Positions 31,021-41,389 of a stretch of DNA of 64,000 nt are shown here, in pieces. Both the position numbers and the translations under genes were made by a program. The notes beneath the pieces were generated by a model. That model did no database searches. It had not been told where the DNA came from and saw only the letters and a list, made by a program, of their open reading frames with translations. Numbering within the stretch: position 1 is the first letter of the stretch; the number at the start of each line of letters is the position of its first letter. The stretch lies in contig CM036753.1 in NCBI GenBank assembly GCA_020796225.1, positions 89,060,703 through 89,124,702 on the forward strand. The letters run 5' to 3'. Source of the DNA: Arion vulgaris. Its lineage: Eukaryota; Mollusca; Gastropoda; Stylommatophora; Arionidae.

Positions 31021-31955
31021 AACTTAGTTTTACTGCAGTCTTCCATTATATCGATACAAAATAGTTACAACATTTTCATCATTTAACAACTTAGTTTTAC
31101 TGCAGTCTTCCATTATATCGATACAAAATAGTTACAACATTTTCATCATTTAACAACTTAGTTTTACTGCAGTCTTCCATTATATCGATACAAAATAGTT
31201 ACAACATTTTCATCATTTAACAACTTAGTTTTACTGCAGTCTTCCATTATATCGATACAAAATAGTTACAACATTTTCATCATTTAACAACTTAGTTTTA
31301 CTGCAGTCTTCCATTATATCGATACAAAATAGTTACAACATTTTCATCATTTAACAATTTAGTTTTACTGCAGTCTTCCATTATATCGATACAAAATAGT
31401 TACAACATTTTCATCATTTAACAACTTAGTTTTACTGCAGTCTTCCATTATATCGATACAAAATAGTTACAACATTTTCATCATTTAACAACTTAGTTTT
31501 ACTGCAGTCTTCCATTATATCGATACAAAATAGTTACAACATTTTCATCATTTAACAACTTAGTTTTACTGCAGTCTTCCATTATATCGATACAAAATAG
31601 TTACAACATTTTCATCATTTAACAACTTAGTTTTACTGCAGTCTTCCATTATATCGATACAAAATAGTTACAACATTTTCATCATTTAACAACTTAGTTT
31701 TACTGCAGTCTTCCATTATATCGATACAAAATAGTTACAACATTTTCATCATTTAACAACTTAGTTTTACTGCAGTCTTCCATTATATCGATACAAAATA
31801 GTTACAACATTTTCATCATTTAACAACTTAGTTTTACTGCAGTCTTCCATTATATCGATACAAAATAGTTACAACATTTTCATCATTTAACAACTTAGTT
31901 TTACTGCAGTCTTCCATTATATCGATACAAAATAGTTACAACATTTTCATCATTT
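31021..31955. repeat. 67 bp tandem array, 14 copies
   Basis: The unit begins AACTTAGTTTTACTGCAGTC and ends CATCATTTAAC. Copies start at 31021 and recur every 67 bp to 31892. All are identical apart from one C-to-T change near 31357. Each unit has one CTGCAG and one ATCGAT. Such homogeneity implies very recent amplification or conversion. Confidence 0.95.
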
Positions 31956-31959
31956 TCAA

Positions 31960-32100
31960 AATTACATCCAAGATTTTAGTGGATGCTAAGAAGTTCATGC
32001 CCTGACTCTGAGTTCTTCCTGTGTAAGGAAGAGATTGCATCATTCATGATTAGTCACTGAAGTACAACGATGATGCTATTATCAATCAATCAATACAGCA
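31960..32100 (+). mobile_element. Retroposon family E 3' end with (AATC)n tail
   Basis: TTCTTCCTGTGTAAGGAAGA GATTGC, GTCACTGAAGTACAACGATG, ATCAATCAATCAAT. It matches 42700-42830 and starts directly where the 67 bp array ends. Confidence 0.6.
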
Positions 32101-32389
32101 AGTCTTAGTTTTCTAATAAACAGCAGACAGCAGAGCTATTGTATCGATAATCTGAAGCATGAAATCAATTTACATTATGAGTATGGCAACTTTTTTGTTA
32201 TTCTTAACAAATTCCTTCAATTTATAAATTGATACGCTTCTAACAAATATGTTTAGGTTGAGAAATTATTAACTCCTCAATCTTGCCATTTAAAGGTCAT
32301 GGGTTTGTTTCCGAGTAGTTCGGTCATGAGTAAATTTTTTTCTGGGGAACCCTAGGATTGTTGTTGAAGTAACGGAGTTCCAACCTTGT

Positions 32390-32693
32390 GCACAGCTTCT
32401 TGTGGCAGCTGATGTTTCCTAGATAAAGATGATATATAAATCTAATTTTGCACAGCTTCTTGTTGCAGCAGATGTTTCCTAGATAAAGATGATATATAAA
32501 TCTAATTTTGCACAGCTTCTTGTGGCAGCTGATGTTTCCTAGATAAAGATGATATATAAATCTAATTTTGCACAGCTTCTTGTTGCAGCAGATGTTTTCT
32601 AGATAAAGATGATATATAAATCTAATTTTGCACAGCTTCTTGTGGCAGCTGATGTTTCCTAGATAAAGATGATATATAAATCTAATTTTGCAC
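32390..32693. repeat. 60 bp tandem repeat, 5 copies, alternating variants
   Basis: The unit starts GCACAGCTTCTTGTGGCAGC and ends AAATCTAATTTT. Copies 1, 3 and 5 have TGTGGCAGCT; copies 2 and 4 have TGTTGCAGCA. The true amplified unit may be a 120 bp dimer. Confidence 0.92.
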
Positions 32694-32734
32694 CCACAAA
32701 TTAGGTATTGAGAATGTACTATAATAATAAAATG

Positions 32735-32945
32735 TCCCTTGACCTTTTCAGATCTTAGGGTATGAAGTGATTGACACTTCATTTTTCTAGACCTTAGCTG
32801 CAGGAGGTAGGGATAACACTTTCTTTCTTCACGTGTAGAACGTTGATTGTGGCAATGAATCCACAACCCTCTAGGGTCCGAGACGATAGACGAACGCTTA
32901 CGCATTACGCTAATCCGCCTTCCGAGAATGAACTACATTCAGACC
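32735..32945 (-). mobile_element. tRNA-derived SINE, family S1
   Basis: The minus strand starts GGCGGATTAGCGTAATGCGT AAGCG (A box), then GTTGTGGATTCATTGCC (B box, one mismatch class). The body has CGTTCTACACGTGAAG and CTACCTCCTGCAG. The 3' domain is CACTTCATACCCTAAGATCT G, as in 13162-13360. Confidence 0.8.
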
Positions 32946-33093
32946 ATTTTCAACTAGAAATACGCAGGAATATCCTCACCTTTTTCATCAAAATTTGTCA
33001 TCAGTATTTTAATTGCATTTTGATAATTCAGTTTCCTGTATCAACATGTGTTATGAAAATCATGTTATCACATATTGTTACATTAGATTGAAA

Positions 33094-33275
33094 TATAAGA
33101 AAGAGAGGTCGACCCAAGGAGACCATGAAACGAACTTTGCTGAGAGAGGCAGGAAATATCGGTCTCAGTTCCATGGAGGAGATTGAGCGAGTTGCCCAGG
33201 ATAGAGCGGTATGGAGAAATTACTTGCAGGCTCTATGTAACGTATAACGGTACGAGAGAAATTATTATTTATTAA
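33094..33275 (+). pseudogene. 5'-truncated copy of the 17.3-20.4 kb LINE
   Basis: Nearly identical to 20225-20405: AGAGAGGTCGACCCAAGGAG, TCAGTTCCATGGAGGAGATT, TATAACGGTACGAGAGAAAT TATT. Only the last 180 bp were copied, as expected from abortive target-primed reverse transcription. The (ATT)n tail is present. Confidence 0.9.
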
Positions 33276-33334
33276 TATCACATAGCTTTTGAATATTAAA
33301 AAAAACCTTTCTAATATATAATTATATTATATTT

Positions 33335-33470
33335 CTCTCTTACCGTTATAAGTTACACAGGGCCTGAAAAGCAGTTAGCAGTTATCTGTGATGTGAGGAC
33401 TATCATTAGTGGACATTGGTTGATTGATTGGCAGGGCCATCATCGTTGCACGTCGGTCAGTAACCTTGTG
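33335..33470 (-). mobile_element. Inverted LINE 3' scrap followed by family E 3' end
   Basis: TACCGTTATAAGTTACACAG GG (+) is the reverse of the LINE terminus (CTATGTAACGTATAACGGTA). Next, TTGATTGATTGGCAGGGCCA TCATCGTTGCAC is a reversed family E end with its AATC tail. With 33094-33275 this forms a tail-to-tail pair. Confidence 0.6.
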
Positions 33471-33474
33471 CACC

Positions 33475-33945
33475 GGCGAGGAACGCATGGTGCGAGGGTA
33501 CTCTGGACACGTAAATAGGTGCTAAAATACGCGTCACAAAAAAACCGAATAATTCAGTAGCGTCTATCGGACGAACATGCTAATTCTGTGGTTGATTAAT
33601 TAATATTTTCGTATATTTGGTATGTCATTCTTTTAGGACTGTACCAATGTTGACACACATATCTCTCAATCTAAACAACGCGGGGGATTTACAACACTGA
33701 AACACCTTTGCTTGGAAAGATTCTTCAGTGCGTTAAGAATGTCATTTCGGTCGATTGCTGTTCATTCTGATATCGTACTCGTGCAAGCCAATCTATCAGC
33801 TTTTTCATTACTTCTGTCCCCGTCGTGTCAGGAGGAAAATGAAGGTGATTTCTCTGATCCCGGTCACTGCGAGTACCTAACCCAGTTTCGTCCCCATTCT
33901 ATTTTGACTTTACGAATTATACTTATGGAGTCACTGAGAATTACG
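33475..33945. other. No feature recognised
   Basis: A 91-codon frame at 33712-33987 (+) runs into the family C repeat and has no recognisable motif. Confidence 0.4.
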
Positions 33946-33947
33946 CC

Positions 33948-34195
33948 CGAGTGGTTACCGGGGCCCAAATGTGGGTGTAAAGAATAGAACCACTGTTAAC
34001 TGCCACGCATATCGTAAGAGGCGACTTAGGAGGTTTGACTGAAATCGGACGCATGTGTCCTAAACGTGTAGAAATCTATGCGTTTAGGGCTTACCAAACC
34101 AATGTGCAACGTATCACGTTAATGTGCAAAGATCAAACATACCACAAAGAGTGATTAAAATTGGTCGTAAAGAACGAACGCAAAGAAGAAGAAGA
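33948..34195 (+). mobile_element. Retroposon family C, most complete copy, (GAA)n tail
   Basis: CCCGAGTGGTTACCGGGGCC, GGGTGTAAAGAATAGAACCA, CGTAAGAGGCGACTTAGGAG, TGTCCTAAACGTGTAGAAAT, CAAACCAATGTGCAACGTAT, GTAAAGAACGAACGCAAAGA, then GAAGAAGAAG. Other copies: 10255-10490, 20995-21165 and, in part, 39170-39320. Confidence 0.8.
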
Positions 34196-34199
34196 AGAC

Positions 34200-35175
34200 T
34201 GAGAATTAAAGCATGCAATTAAATATGAAATGCCAACCAAGACAACACCTCTGTAACCACCTACTTCTTCATTGTCAAACTGCAAGGTGTTGTAGCGTAG
34301 GACCCACTGGACTCTCTTATTGTTTTTACTCCTGAAAAAGCACGCATATTCTCATTCTAGAATAACTAAACCGTTGGTGTAAATAACTGAGTCTGTTTCC
34401 TTAGCTTTGTTATTTAAGAGGGACTCAACATCCGTGTTACTTAATACAGAATGAATTTGTTCAGTTCTTTAAAAATGGATATAGTTTTGAAAAAGCATTC
34501 TGAAATTGTTGGTGGCGCAGCAATTCATTTCTCTCCTTATTCAAACTTGGGAGGTTCATATCATTTCATAAGAATATCTTCCGCCTGGCACAGACATGGT
34601 CTGCCCCAATCATGAGATTACAGCCTTTTCCCAGGGATGATTCTTCCATGATATCTACCGCACTTAGTTATCGCCGTTGAGACATGCTGTTGTTCATAGA
34701 TTTTGTAGCAGTTATGTTGCATATAACAACGTATTTGTTCACGACCAACAATATTATATAGTCTTATACATACGAATGAATTTTTGTTTCTGCATAGAAC
34801 AGTTTTGTTTCATTCTGGAACTTCATTTAAATCACCCTATATTTGGACCTCTCAATAACATTGGTTAGGCAGTGTTCGTGAGCGGAACATCTTTCACACG
34901 GTCTGCTAGTAACTATTGTAACACATGCAGAATAAGTGGCCGTAAGAAAATTCCATTTCATATGAAATAGTAGTGAAATTATAGTATGGTCATTTTTTTT
35001 GAAATTTGTGGCGCTTTCAAAGAAGTGGTTTTCAACTATTTTGGGGATCTCTCTCTCTCTATGTATATATATATATAACCTCTTTCGTTATTAAAAAAGT
35101 TAATTGCATATCCTTTACAGGGCTGCGAATTTACACCAGCTTTTTAACTCTGTTTGTGATTTTTCTAAGCATTAT
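34200..35175. other. No gene recognised
   Basis: The segment at 34580-34650 (ATCTTCCGCCTGGCACAGAC ... AATCATGAGAT) resembles 4055-4115 and may be a shared old repeat. (CT)n and (AT)n runs lie at 35048-35080. Confidence 0.45.
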
Positions 35176-35179
35176 TAGG

Positions 35180-35342
35180 CTCAGTAGTTTGTCATTGCTT
35201 TCTGAATGGATGGTGCCATCGTCCTTTTGTAAAAATCCATGCGAAACAATTTGCAACCAAACTGTCCGCAGTGTGATTCGAACTAAGAGCGTTTGGGGTT
35301 AATAGACCGAGTCACTATCCCCTAGGTCACAGACGCCACCTT
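35180..35342 (-). mobile_element. tRNA-derived SINE, family S5
   Basis: The minus strand reads GGTGGCGTCTGTGACCTAGG GGATAGTG (A box), ACGCTCTTAGTTCGAATCAC (B box), then a non-tRNA body (GGACAGTTTGGTTGC, GGATGGTGCCATC reversed). Single copy here. Confidence 0.6.
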
Positions 35343-35344
35343 TT

Positions 35345-36125
35345 TCGTCCTTACAGACGGTCAATTGGCAAGTATTTCACTGTGACAACTTCTGAGTTTT
35401 CGCCTGTCTATCTTGTCTTTCAGCTTATCCCTAAGTCTCTTTTCAAAAGATTCTGCACCTTTGCTCAATGTTGTATTCCTTATATCTCAATCATCAGCCA
35501 GTTTTTTCCATTTGTTGGGATCGATCGAAATTCATTGAGCCCTTCCATATATACATATAGACAGAGAGAGGCAGTTTATATACTGTTCTTTTTGTTAGAA
35601 AAATTAGTGTACTCACTATTTTTCTGCTTACATCTAATGATATTGCACTTATAATTGAAGCTGTATTATTAATCTCTACCACACACGTCACATAGTGCCA
35701 ATTATGCAGATTTCCATGTCATCAATATTATTTCTGTCTTCAGTCGAATTTTTCTTTGTGGCGTCTAAATGTGACATGTCCATATTTGCCTATTTTGTTA
35801 ATACACTTTCTGTTCTGTTTGTCTATTTCTATGGTTCCTATATGTAAACTTTGTTCAGACTACTATTAGAATATGTAGTAAGACTATTCGATTATATTTC
35901 ACGCTGCAAAACTGTAAATTACTATCAAAGAAAGAAACTAAATTTCACAGTAATTTCACGTGTGTGTAATTTGTTATGCCTGAGAAACTTTTTAAGTTTT
36001 CTAGTCTCACAAGGAAATAAATTATCCAGGTATCTCATTCGTTTTCTGTACTTTTCAACAATTAAAAAAATTTCAAGTCATATGTAGCTGGGAGACTTGA
36101 TGACACTCTTGTACAGAGAGTGATT
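35345..36125. other. No feature recognised
   Basis: AT-rich; short frames without motif. Confidence 0.4.
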
Positions 36126-36149
36126 GTGTGTATTATGTGTGGGCGCCGC

Positions 36150-36885
36150 GTGCGAACGGTAGAAGGATTGCGCCGAAAAAATTATTTTCTTTATTAATTG
36201 TTTGAGAAATTATTTTAAAATGGGCATCTTAAGCTATGAATTAAGATCTATTTTAATGCATAAAAAAACATTGCATGGTTGCCATGACAACAGCGGCTAT
36301 CTTTAAAAAAAATACATTTTATTAGAATCATACAATTTACAAGACAAACAAATATATTGAGAAATAAATGGATGATTCATAAACTGTAAGCATATTTACA
36401 GCTACTGATCTATTTATTTTCTGTAAAATCTCAAGAAATATATTTTATTTTTATTTTTAAACTTATGCTTGGGAAAAAACCACACAAAATGTGTCATCAT
36501 TTCACATTTAAAATTAATTATTAAATCAATTATTTGAAAATATATAATTTGAAATGCATCAGTAGGTACAAATTTATATATGGGATATTCACCTGAAATG
36601 TTATGTATCTAGCTTTAGTAATTAGTTAAAACTCTGGGATTTCCGACACAAAAAATGGAAAAAAAAATGATTTTGAGAAAATGCATTTTTAAACTTGGAA
36701 TTTAAAAGAAAAAAGGTTGGAATTGGGCGTTTCTTATTAATGTTGCAATGCTAATATACGAAATAAACAACGTAATTTTATGTGTAATCGACAGTACAAA
36801 TGTTGTACTTTATAGTATTAAACACTTTGAAAAATCGATGTTTTTGACTAAAACTAAAAATTTCGAGAGATAGTATACCCCTTAA
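36150..36885. mobile_element. Possible non-autonomous element ending at TTAA
   Basis: The right end reads CGAGAGATAGTATACCCC followed by TTAA (36882-36885), the form of a Kolobok- or piggyBac-type end. The interior is AT-rich, with GGTTGCCATGACAACAGCGG C, similar to the insert at 3170-3530. No left end was found. Confidence 0.3.
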
Positions 36886-37033
36886 TGTGTGTGAGTTGGA
36901 ATAAGAGAATTGAGCTTTAGATTATCGTAAAGTTGTGCTTAAAAGAATACATTATTTTTTAAATTATCTTTCCTTCAGGCACATATCTGCTCTGTTCCCA
37001 CGCTGGCAATGCGATGATGAACTGCTACAATAT

Positions 37034-37366
37034 TCACCCAATGGGGTCAGCTAGGAGTACTTTGTAGCATGAATACAATAAATATTTAGTAGTATAATCG
37101 AAGGCTGCCAATGCTGTGAAATCTGTTTGCACTACAGTAGAGCAGAATTTCAGAGCAGATACGTCTACACGATTCTCCTGGTCGATGTCTTCATACAGAT
37201 AACCGGCACAATAGCCGGGCAAGTGTCTGTAGGTGTAAAATCCTGTAACCAAGAGTTGAGCTGATTGATCGTACCAGAATTGCCCTGTTCCAGCAAGACT
37301 CGGTATATTACTGACATAGCATGTCGTCACAAGAATAAACTGTAATAAACACTGGACCAGAGACAA
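37034..37366 (-). CDS. Candidate host exon, secreted lipocalin-like protein
   Basis: A 110-codon frame on the minus strand with no repeat origin. Residues 1-25 are hydrophobic (LLQFILVTTCYVS) and could be a signal peptide. The rest is Tyr-, Asp- and Cys-rich: HLPGYCAGYLYEDIDQENRV, then DFTALAAFDYTTKYLLYSCY. The last block resembles the Y-x-VLATDY-x-x-Y-x-LVYSC strand of ApoD-like lipocalins, but the spacing to the first Cys is about 45 residues shorter than in that family. CTCTTGGTTACAG just before codon 44 is a fair splice acceptor. The real exon could therefore be 37034-37235, and the signal peptide chance. Function is uncertain. Confidence 0.4.
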   Translation of the reverse strand: MSLVQCLLQFILVTTCYVSNIPSLAGTGQFWYDQSAQLLVTGFYTYRHLPGYCAGYLYEDIDQENRVDVSALKFCSTVVQTDFTALAAFDYTTKYLLYSCYKVLLADPIG

Positions 37367-37369
37367 ATC

Positions 37370-37940
37370 AATGGGCAGTTGTGAGGGTAGGAAATATTGA
37401 GTGCAAAATTAAAATTATTGTTCTTATACCTAGTAAGATTTGACTCATATGTTGTTCGTGGTATGTCTTATTTCAACGTGTCTGCTTCCTTTAACGGAAA
37501 ATCTAGTAGCTAACTTTAAATTGTTTGGGGACGGAAAAAGGATACACGTTCCAAAACGGTTGAAAATATTCTTTATTCGGAACAAGCTCGCCGAATCTTA
37601 AAAATTACAAAAGCTTGAACATGCTCTTTGGCTTAGATCATGCACATGCTGCACTGAGTGGCTGAAAAGTGATGAGTGCAGAGTGTCGGACGCTTCGGTG
37701 CAAAAATGAACGAAAAATATACGGATGTATCCGATCAAGCAAACCAAGCATTTCTGATACATCTGTTGAACCACAAAGGAACATATCTAGGTGACTGTGA
37801 ACCAGGGAGCAATGTATTAACGTTCTCAGCACAAACCACACATATCTTATCGAGTTGTAAATTTGGTTGAAAAATATGAAAGAAATGTAGAAGAAATCTT
37901 TATGGAGAAGAGAAACAACCTTTACATGAAACTGTCTGTT
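37370..37940. other. No feature recognised
   Basis: Overlapping short frames at 37638-37870 on both strands lack motifs. Confidence 0.4.
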
Positions 37941-37944
37941 TATA

Positions 37945-38202
37945 CAGGGTGTTCAAGATAATTGCAGCCCGTGAATGGAGCTAATCTGGTATATATATAT
38001 GGAAATGAGAAGGTTCAGTAATGACGTAGTATAGGTCAAGGATGTGTGACGGTGTGTAATTGTAGTGCGGGAAGGGACGATAAACAAATGTGACGTAGGA
38101 CGAGCTAGTCAGAACTGGTTTAAATAGTAAATAAACACAACTCAATTTGTACGGGGCAACTTTCGAATTGTCAATGGGGCTGTACTTATCCTGAACACCC
38201 TG
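37945..38202. mobile_element. Tc1/mariner-type MITE, 258 bp
   Basis: The left end is CAGGGTGTTCAAGATAATTG CAGCCC; the right end reversed is CAGGGTGTTCAGGATAAGTA CAGCCC. TA precedes the left end; the right flank is TT, so one base of the TA duplication may have mutated. No coding capacity. Confidence 0.75.
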
Positions 38203-38222
38203 TTATTCGTGTTCTCGTCTTT

Positions 38223-38338
38223 TCAAAATGCTGATATACGCAGTGTGAAAGTAACAAATATGAGCAAAGGCAGTTGCCACTCAAAATGCTGATATACGCA
38301 GTGTGAAAGTAACAAATATGAGCAAAGGCAGTTGCCAC
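38223..38338. repeat. 58 bp direct duplication
   Basis: TCAAAATGCTGATATACGCA ... GGCAGTTGCCAC occurs twice, exactly in tandem, 20 bp beyond the MITE. Confidence 0.95.
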
Positions 38339-38339
38339 A

Positions 38340-39165
38340 TCTTTCCATCTTAGCTTATAATAGCAGCTTTGATTTCAATTCGTATTTTGTTTACATCACT
38401 TAAAGAGAGATCATTTATATCACTAGTTGTCATGCTGGGTCAAGACAGACTTCAAATCGTTTTATTTCTCTTTTAGATACATCTTAATTTTATCAGTTGG
38501 AATTGGCTAAGCACAGACGATAAATTATTTCCCCCCTAGAGATAGCGTGCAGTTCAAGCAGAGAAAGAGGATGATTTTCTTTTCTCTTGTTTTGTTTATA
38601 ATTTTTAGTTCTTTATCATTATGTGTGTGGATGTTTCCATCAAGCAAGTACATTAAAATAATGTTACTTGAAGTTTTCCCCATTGGGGAATATTCTAAAA
38701 TGTTATTCCATTCTCTAACAGTTTTATGTGTACATAATGTCTTAAATGCATGTAAACTGTGATGTTTTGTGTGTAGAATTGTAACAACTGCCAGATTGTG
38801 TGATGATATTATTCTTTGACACTGGATTCCAAGTCACCAGTAATTTTGAGTATTCTTTCAATAGGTAAGTTGTAATATGTAAACGTATTAAAGCGATTGT
38901 ACAGTAGGACATATTTATGTATATATCGCCAGATGTAGCTTTGTCGATAGTGAGCTCGATCTCAACCAAGCGGTCCTGGTGCTCTCTCCCTCTCGATTAC
39001 CGCCCAGACCAATGTACCAGACCTCCCCATAAATTCTATTCATGTGAAATTCTGATTCATGCAGCATTAGCATTGGTGTGTTTTACGTCACATCTTCAGC
39101 ACTATTTGAAGCTCTGATGCTTATCATTCGGCGATGTATCCGGTTTCAGCCAGCGTTTACTCGGT
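38340..39165. other. No feature recognised
   Basis: No repeat or gene that I can support. Confidence 0.4.
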
Positions 39166-39169
39166 TCGC

Positions 39170-39320
39170 TCTCCGTTCTGTAGCCTTCTAGCGCTTTTTA
39201 CAGTGTGGGGTAGCTAGCCCCACCTTCAATCTACTTAGTCACCTCTTACGACATGCGGTGCAGGTAAGAGTGGTTCAATTCTTCTTTACACCCCAATTTG
39301 AGCCCCGGCAACCACTCGGG
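39170..39320 (-). mobile_element. Family B/C retroposon fragment
   Basis: The minus strand reads CCCGAGTGGTTGCCGGGGCT C, GGGGTGTAAAGAAGAATTGA, GCATGTCGTAAGAGGTGACT AAG and CCCCACACTGTAAAAAGCGC. The first half matches family C; the second half differs. Confidence 0.6.
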
Positions 39321-39660
39321 CAGTTCCTGGTTCAAACCCCGCGACGGGAATTTTAGAAGTATATTCGTTTCCGTGGATTTGTACGAATGGCAAAAATAGA
39401 CCTCACACTTCAGAAAGTAATTGCAAACCACTAAACGCATAAATGGAACCTATCAAATCTTGTACTTGTTTACTGTGATTGATGACTAAGTCCTGTTAAT
39501 GATATGCCACGATTATCATTTTATTTTTCATATATGTAATTTGTTTATTGTTAAAACTGTTCTACTATACATTAGCTCAAAAAGTAATTATTAACCGTAT
39601 AAGCAAATACAATATGTTAGATAGTTACTTGCTCTTCTTTAGTTATGACTACTGCTGCTT

Positions 39661-40456
39661 GATAGTTGTGTTTTAAGAAAACTGTTACTTGATAGTTGTG
39701 TTTTAAGAAAACTGTTACTTGATAGTTGTGTTTTAAGAAAACTGTTACTTGATAGTTGTGTTTTAAGAAAACTGTTACTTGATAGTTATGTTTTAAGAAA
39801 ACTGTTACTTGATAGTTGTGTTTTAAGAAAACTGTTACTTGATAGTTGTGTTTTAAGGAAACTTTTACTTGATAGTTGTGTTTTAAGAAAACTGTTACTT
39901 GATAGTTGTGTTTTAAGAAAACTTTTACTTGATAGTTGTGTTTTAAGAAAACTGTTACTTGATAGTTGTGTTTTAAGAAAACTGTTACTTGATAGTTATG
40001 TTTTAAGAAAACTGTTACTTGATAGTTGTGTTTTAAGAAAACTTTTACTTGATAGTTGTGTTTTAAGAAAACTGTTACTTGATATTTGTGTTTTAAGAAA
40101 ACTGTTACTTGATAGTTATATTTTAAGAAAACTGTTACTTGATAGTTGTGTTAAGAGAACTGTTACTTGATAGTTGTGTTAAGATAACTGTTACTTGATA
40201 GTTGTGTTTTAAGAAAATTGTTACTTGACAGTTCTGTGTTACGAAAACTGTTACTTGATAGTTCTGTGTTACGAAAATTGTTACTTGATAGTTGTGTTTT
40301 AAGAAAAGTGTTACTTGATAGTTGTGTTTTTAGAAAACTGTTACTTGATAGTTGTGTGTTTTAAGAAAACTGTTACTTGATAGTGTGTTTTAAGAAAACT
40401 GTTACTTGATAGTTGTGTGCTAAGAAAACTGTTACTTGATAGTTCTGTGTTAAGTA
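39661..40456. repeat. 30 bp minisatellite, about 26 copies
   Basis: The unit is GATAGTTGTGTTTTAAGAAA ACTGTTACTT. The first 16 copies keep an exact 30 bp register; from 40141 on, units of 28-33 bp with indels dominate. Variants (TTATG, ACTTTT) recur at intervals, suggesting block duplication. Confidence 0.95.
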
Positions 40457-40459
40457 ATG

Positions 40460-40995
40460 GTAGTTAAAGTATTGGTATATCATCAAAGAAATAGCAATGC
40501 CATATTATAATCAAGCCAATAGTATCTTCGTGTGTCATATAATTACTAAATCTTGTGCGAACTATTTCTAGGAAAACGGCTCAGATGAATAGCGAACATT
40601 TCACACAAAATAAACAGATCAATAGAAACTGTTGGTGATAAACTTGAGACAATGGGTAAGGTAACCATGCTGAAACATATCGTTCATCACGTTATTTATA
40701 TGATGCGACTGATGATGGACTCAATAACGTCTAGTCATGACAAGCACTCCGTCAAGACGTGCTCGGGTGCACATCCTGACTCAAACAGAAGAGAAATCTA
40801 CTGTTCAAACCTCCGATGCTTTGAGGACAGTGCTCTAATGTGCACGAATATGTACATGGTGATTTCATAACTTTCTTTCCAACGTATCCCCTCCCCATCC
40901 GTTCATTCACCTAAGATGGAACAGGTCAGCCATAACATGAGTAGAGATCACGTACAGTAAATGTGTCATGTATGAATCATACAGTTAATTACTAC
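40460..40995. other. No feature recognised
   Basis: A 72-codon frame at 40652-40870 (+) has no recognisable motif. Confidence 0.4.
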
Positions 40996-40999
40996 ATCA

Positions 41000-41210
41000 T
41001 CATCATCATTAGGTGCCGTACCAGCTAGCGTAGACGATCATACATCTCCACAAATCTCTGTCTTTAGTATTTGCCATCATCTTAGATGTTGATGCTCTAC
41101 CGTGCCAGGAAGTCGGGCTATCCAAAATTTTCTCTCTCTGTCTTCCTCTGTCTCATCGACCCTGTCTCGTCTACCCAGTCTCGTCTACCCTTACTGACTA
41201 CGCTTAGCTA
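41000..41210 (-). pseudogene. LINE 3' end with (GAT)n tail
   Basis: The + strand reads CATCATCATCATTAGGTGCC, CTCCACAAATCTCTGTCTTT, GTGCCAGGAAGTCGGGCTAT CC and CTGTCTTCCTCTGTCTCATC. It is the reverse of the LINE end at 4110-4545. A short segment (CCTGTCTCGTCTACCC) is duplicated near 41165. Confidence 0.75.
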
Positions 41211-41389
41211 TTTTAGCTATTGGTTGCCAGTTTATATCATCTACAATTGAATTCCCTGAGATAACTCATTGCTCTGTGTAGACATCTTTGCATAAATACA
41301 TCGATCGCAGAAGAAGATTGTATGTGAATATCTAGTTCAACTTTCGTTTCTCTAATCATGTTTTGTCTCACAGTGATATGATAAGAAAA

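Noticed and set aside
31021..31955. Regular direct repeats considered as a CRISPR array
   Set aside because: Units are contiguous with no variable spacers, there are no cas genes and the DNA is eukaryotic. The same applies to the 38, 30, 27 and 25 bp arrays.
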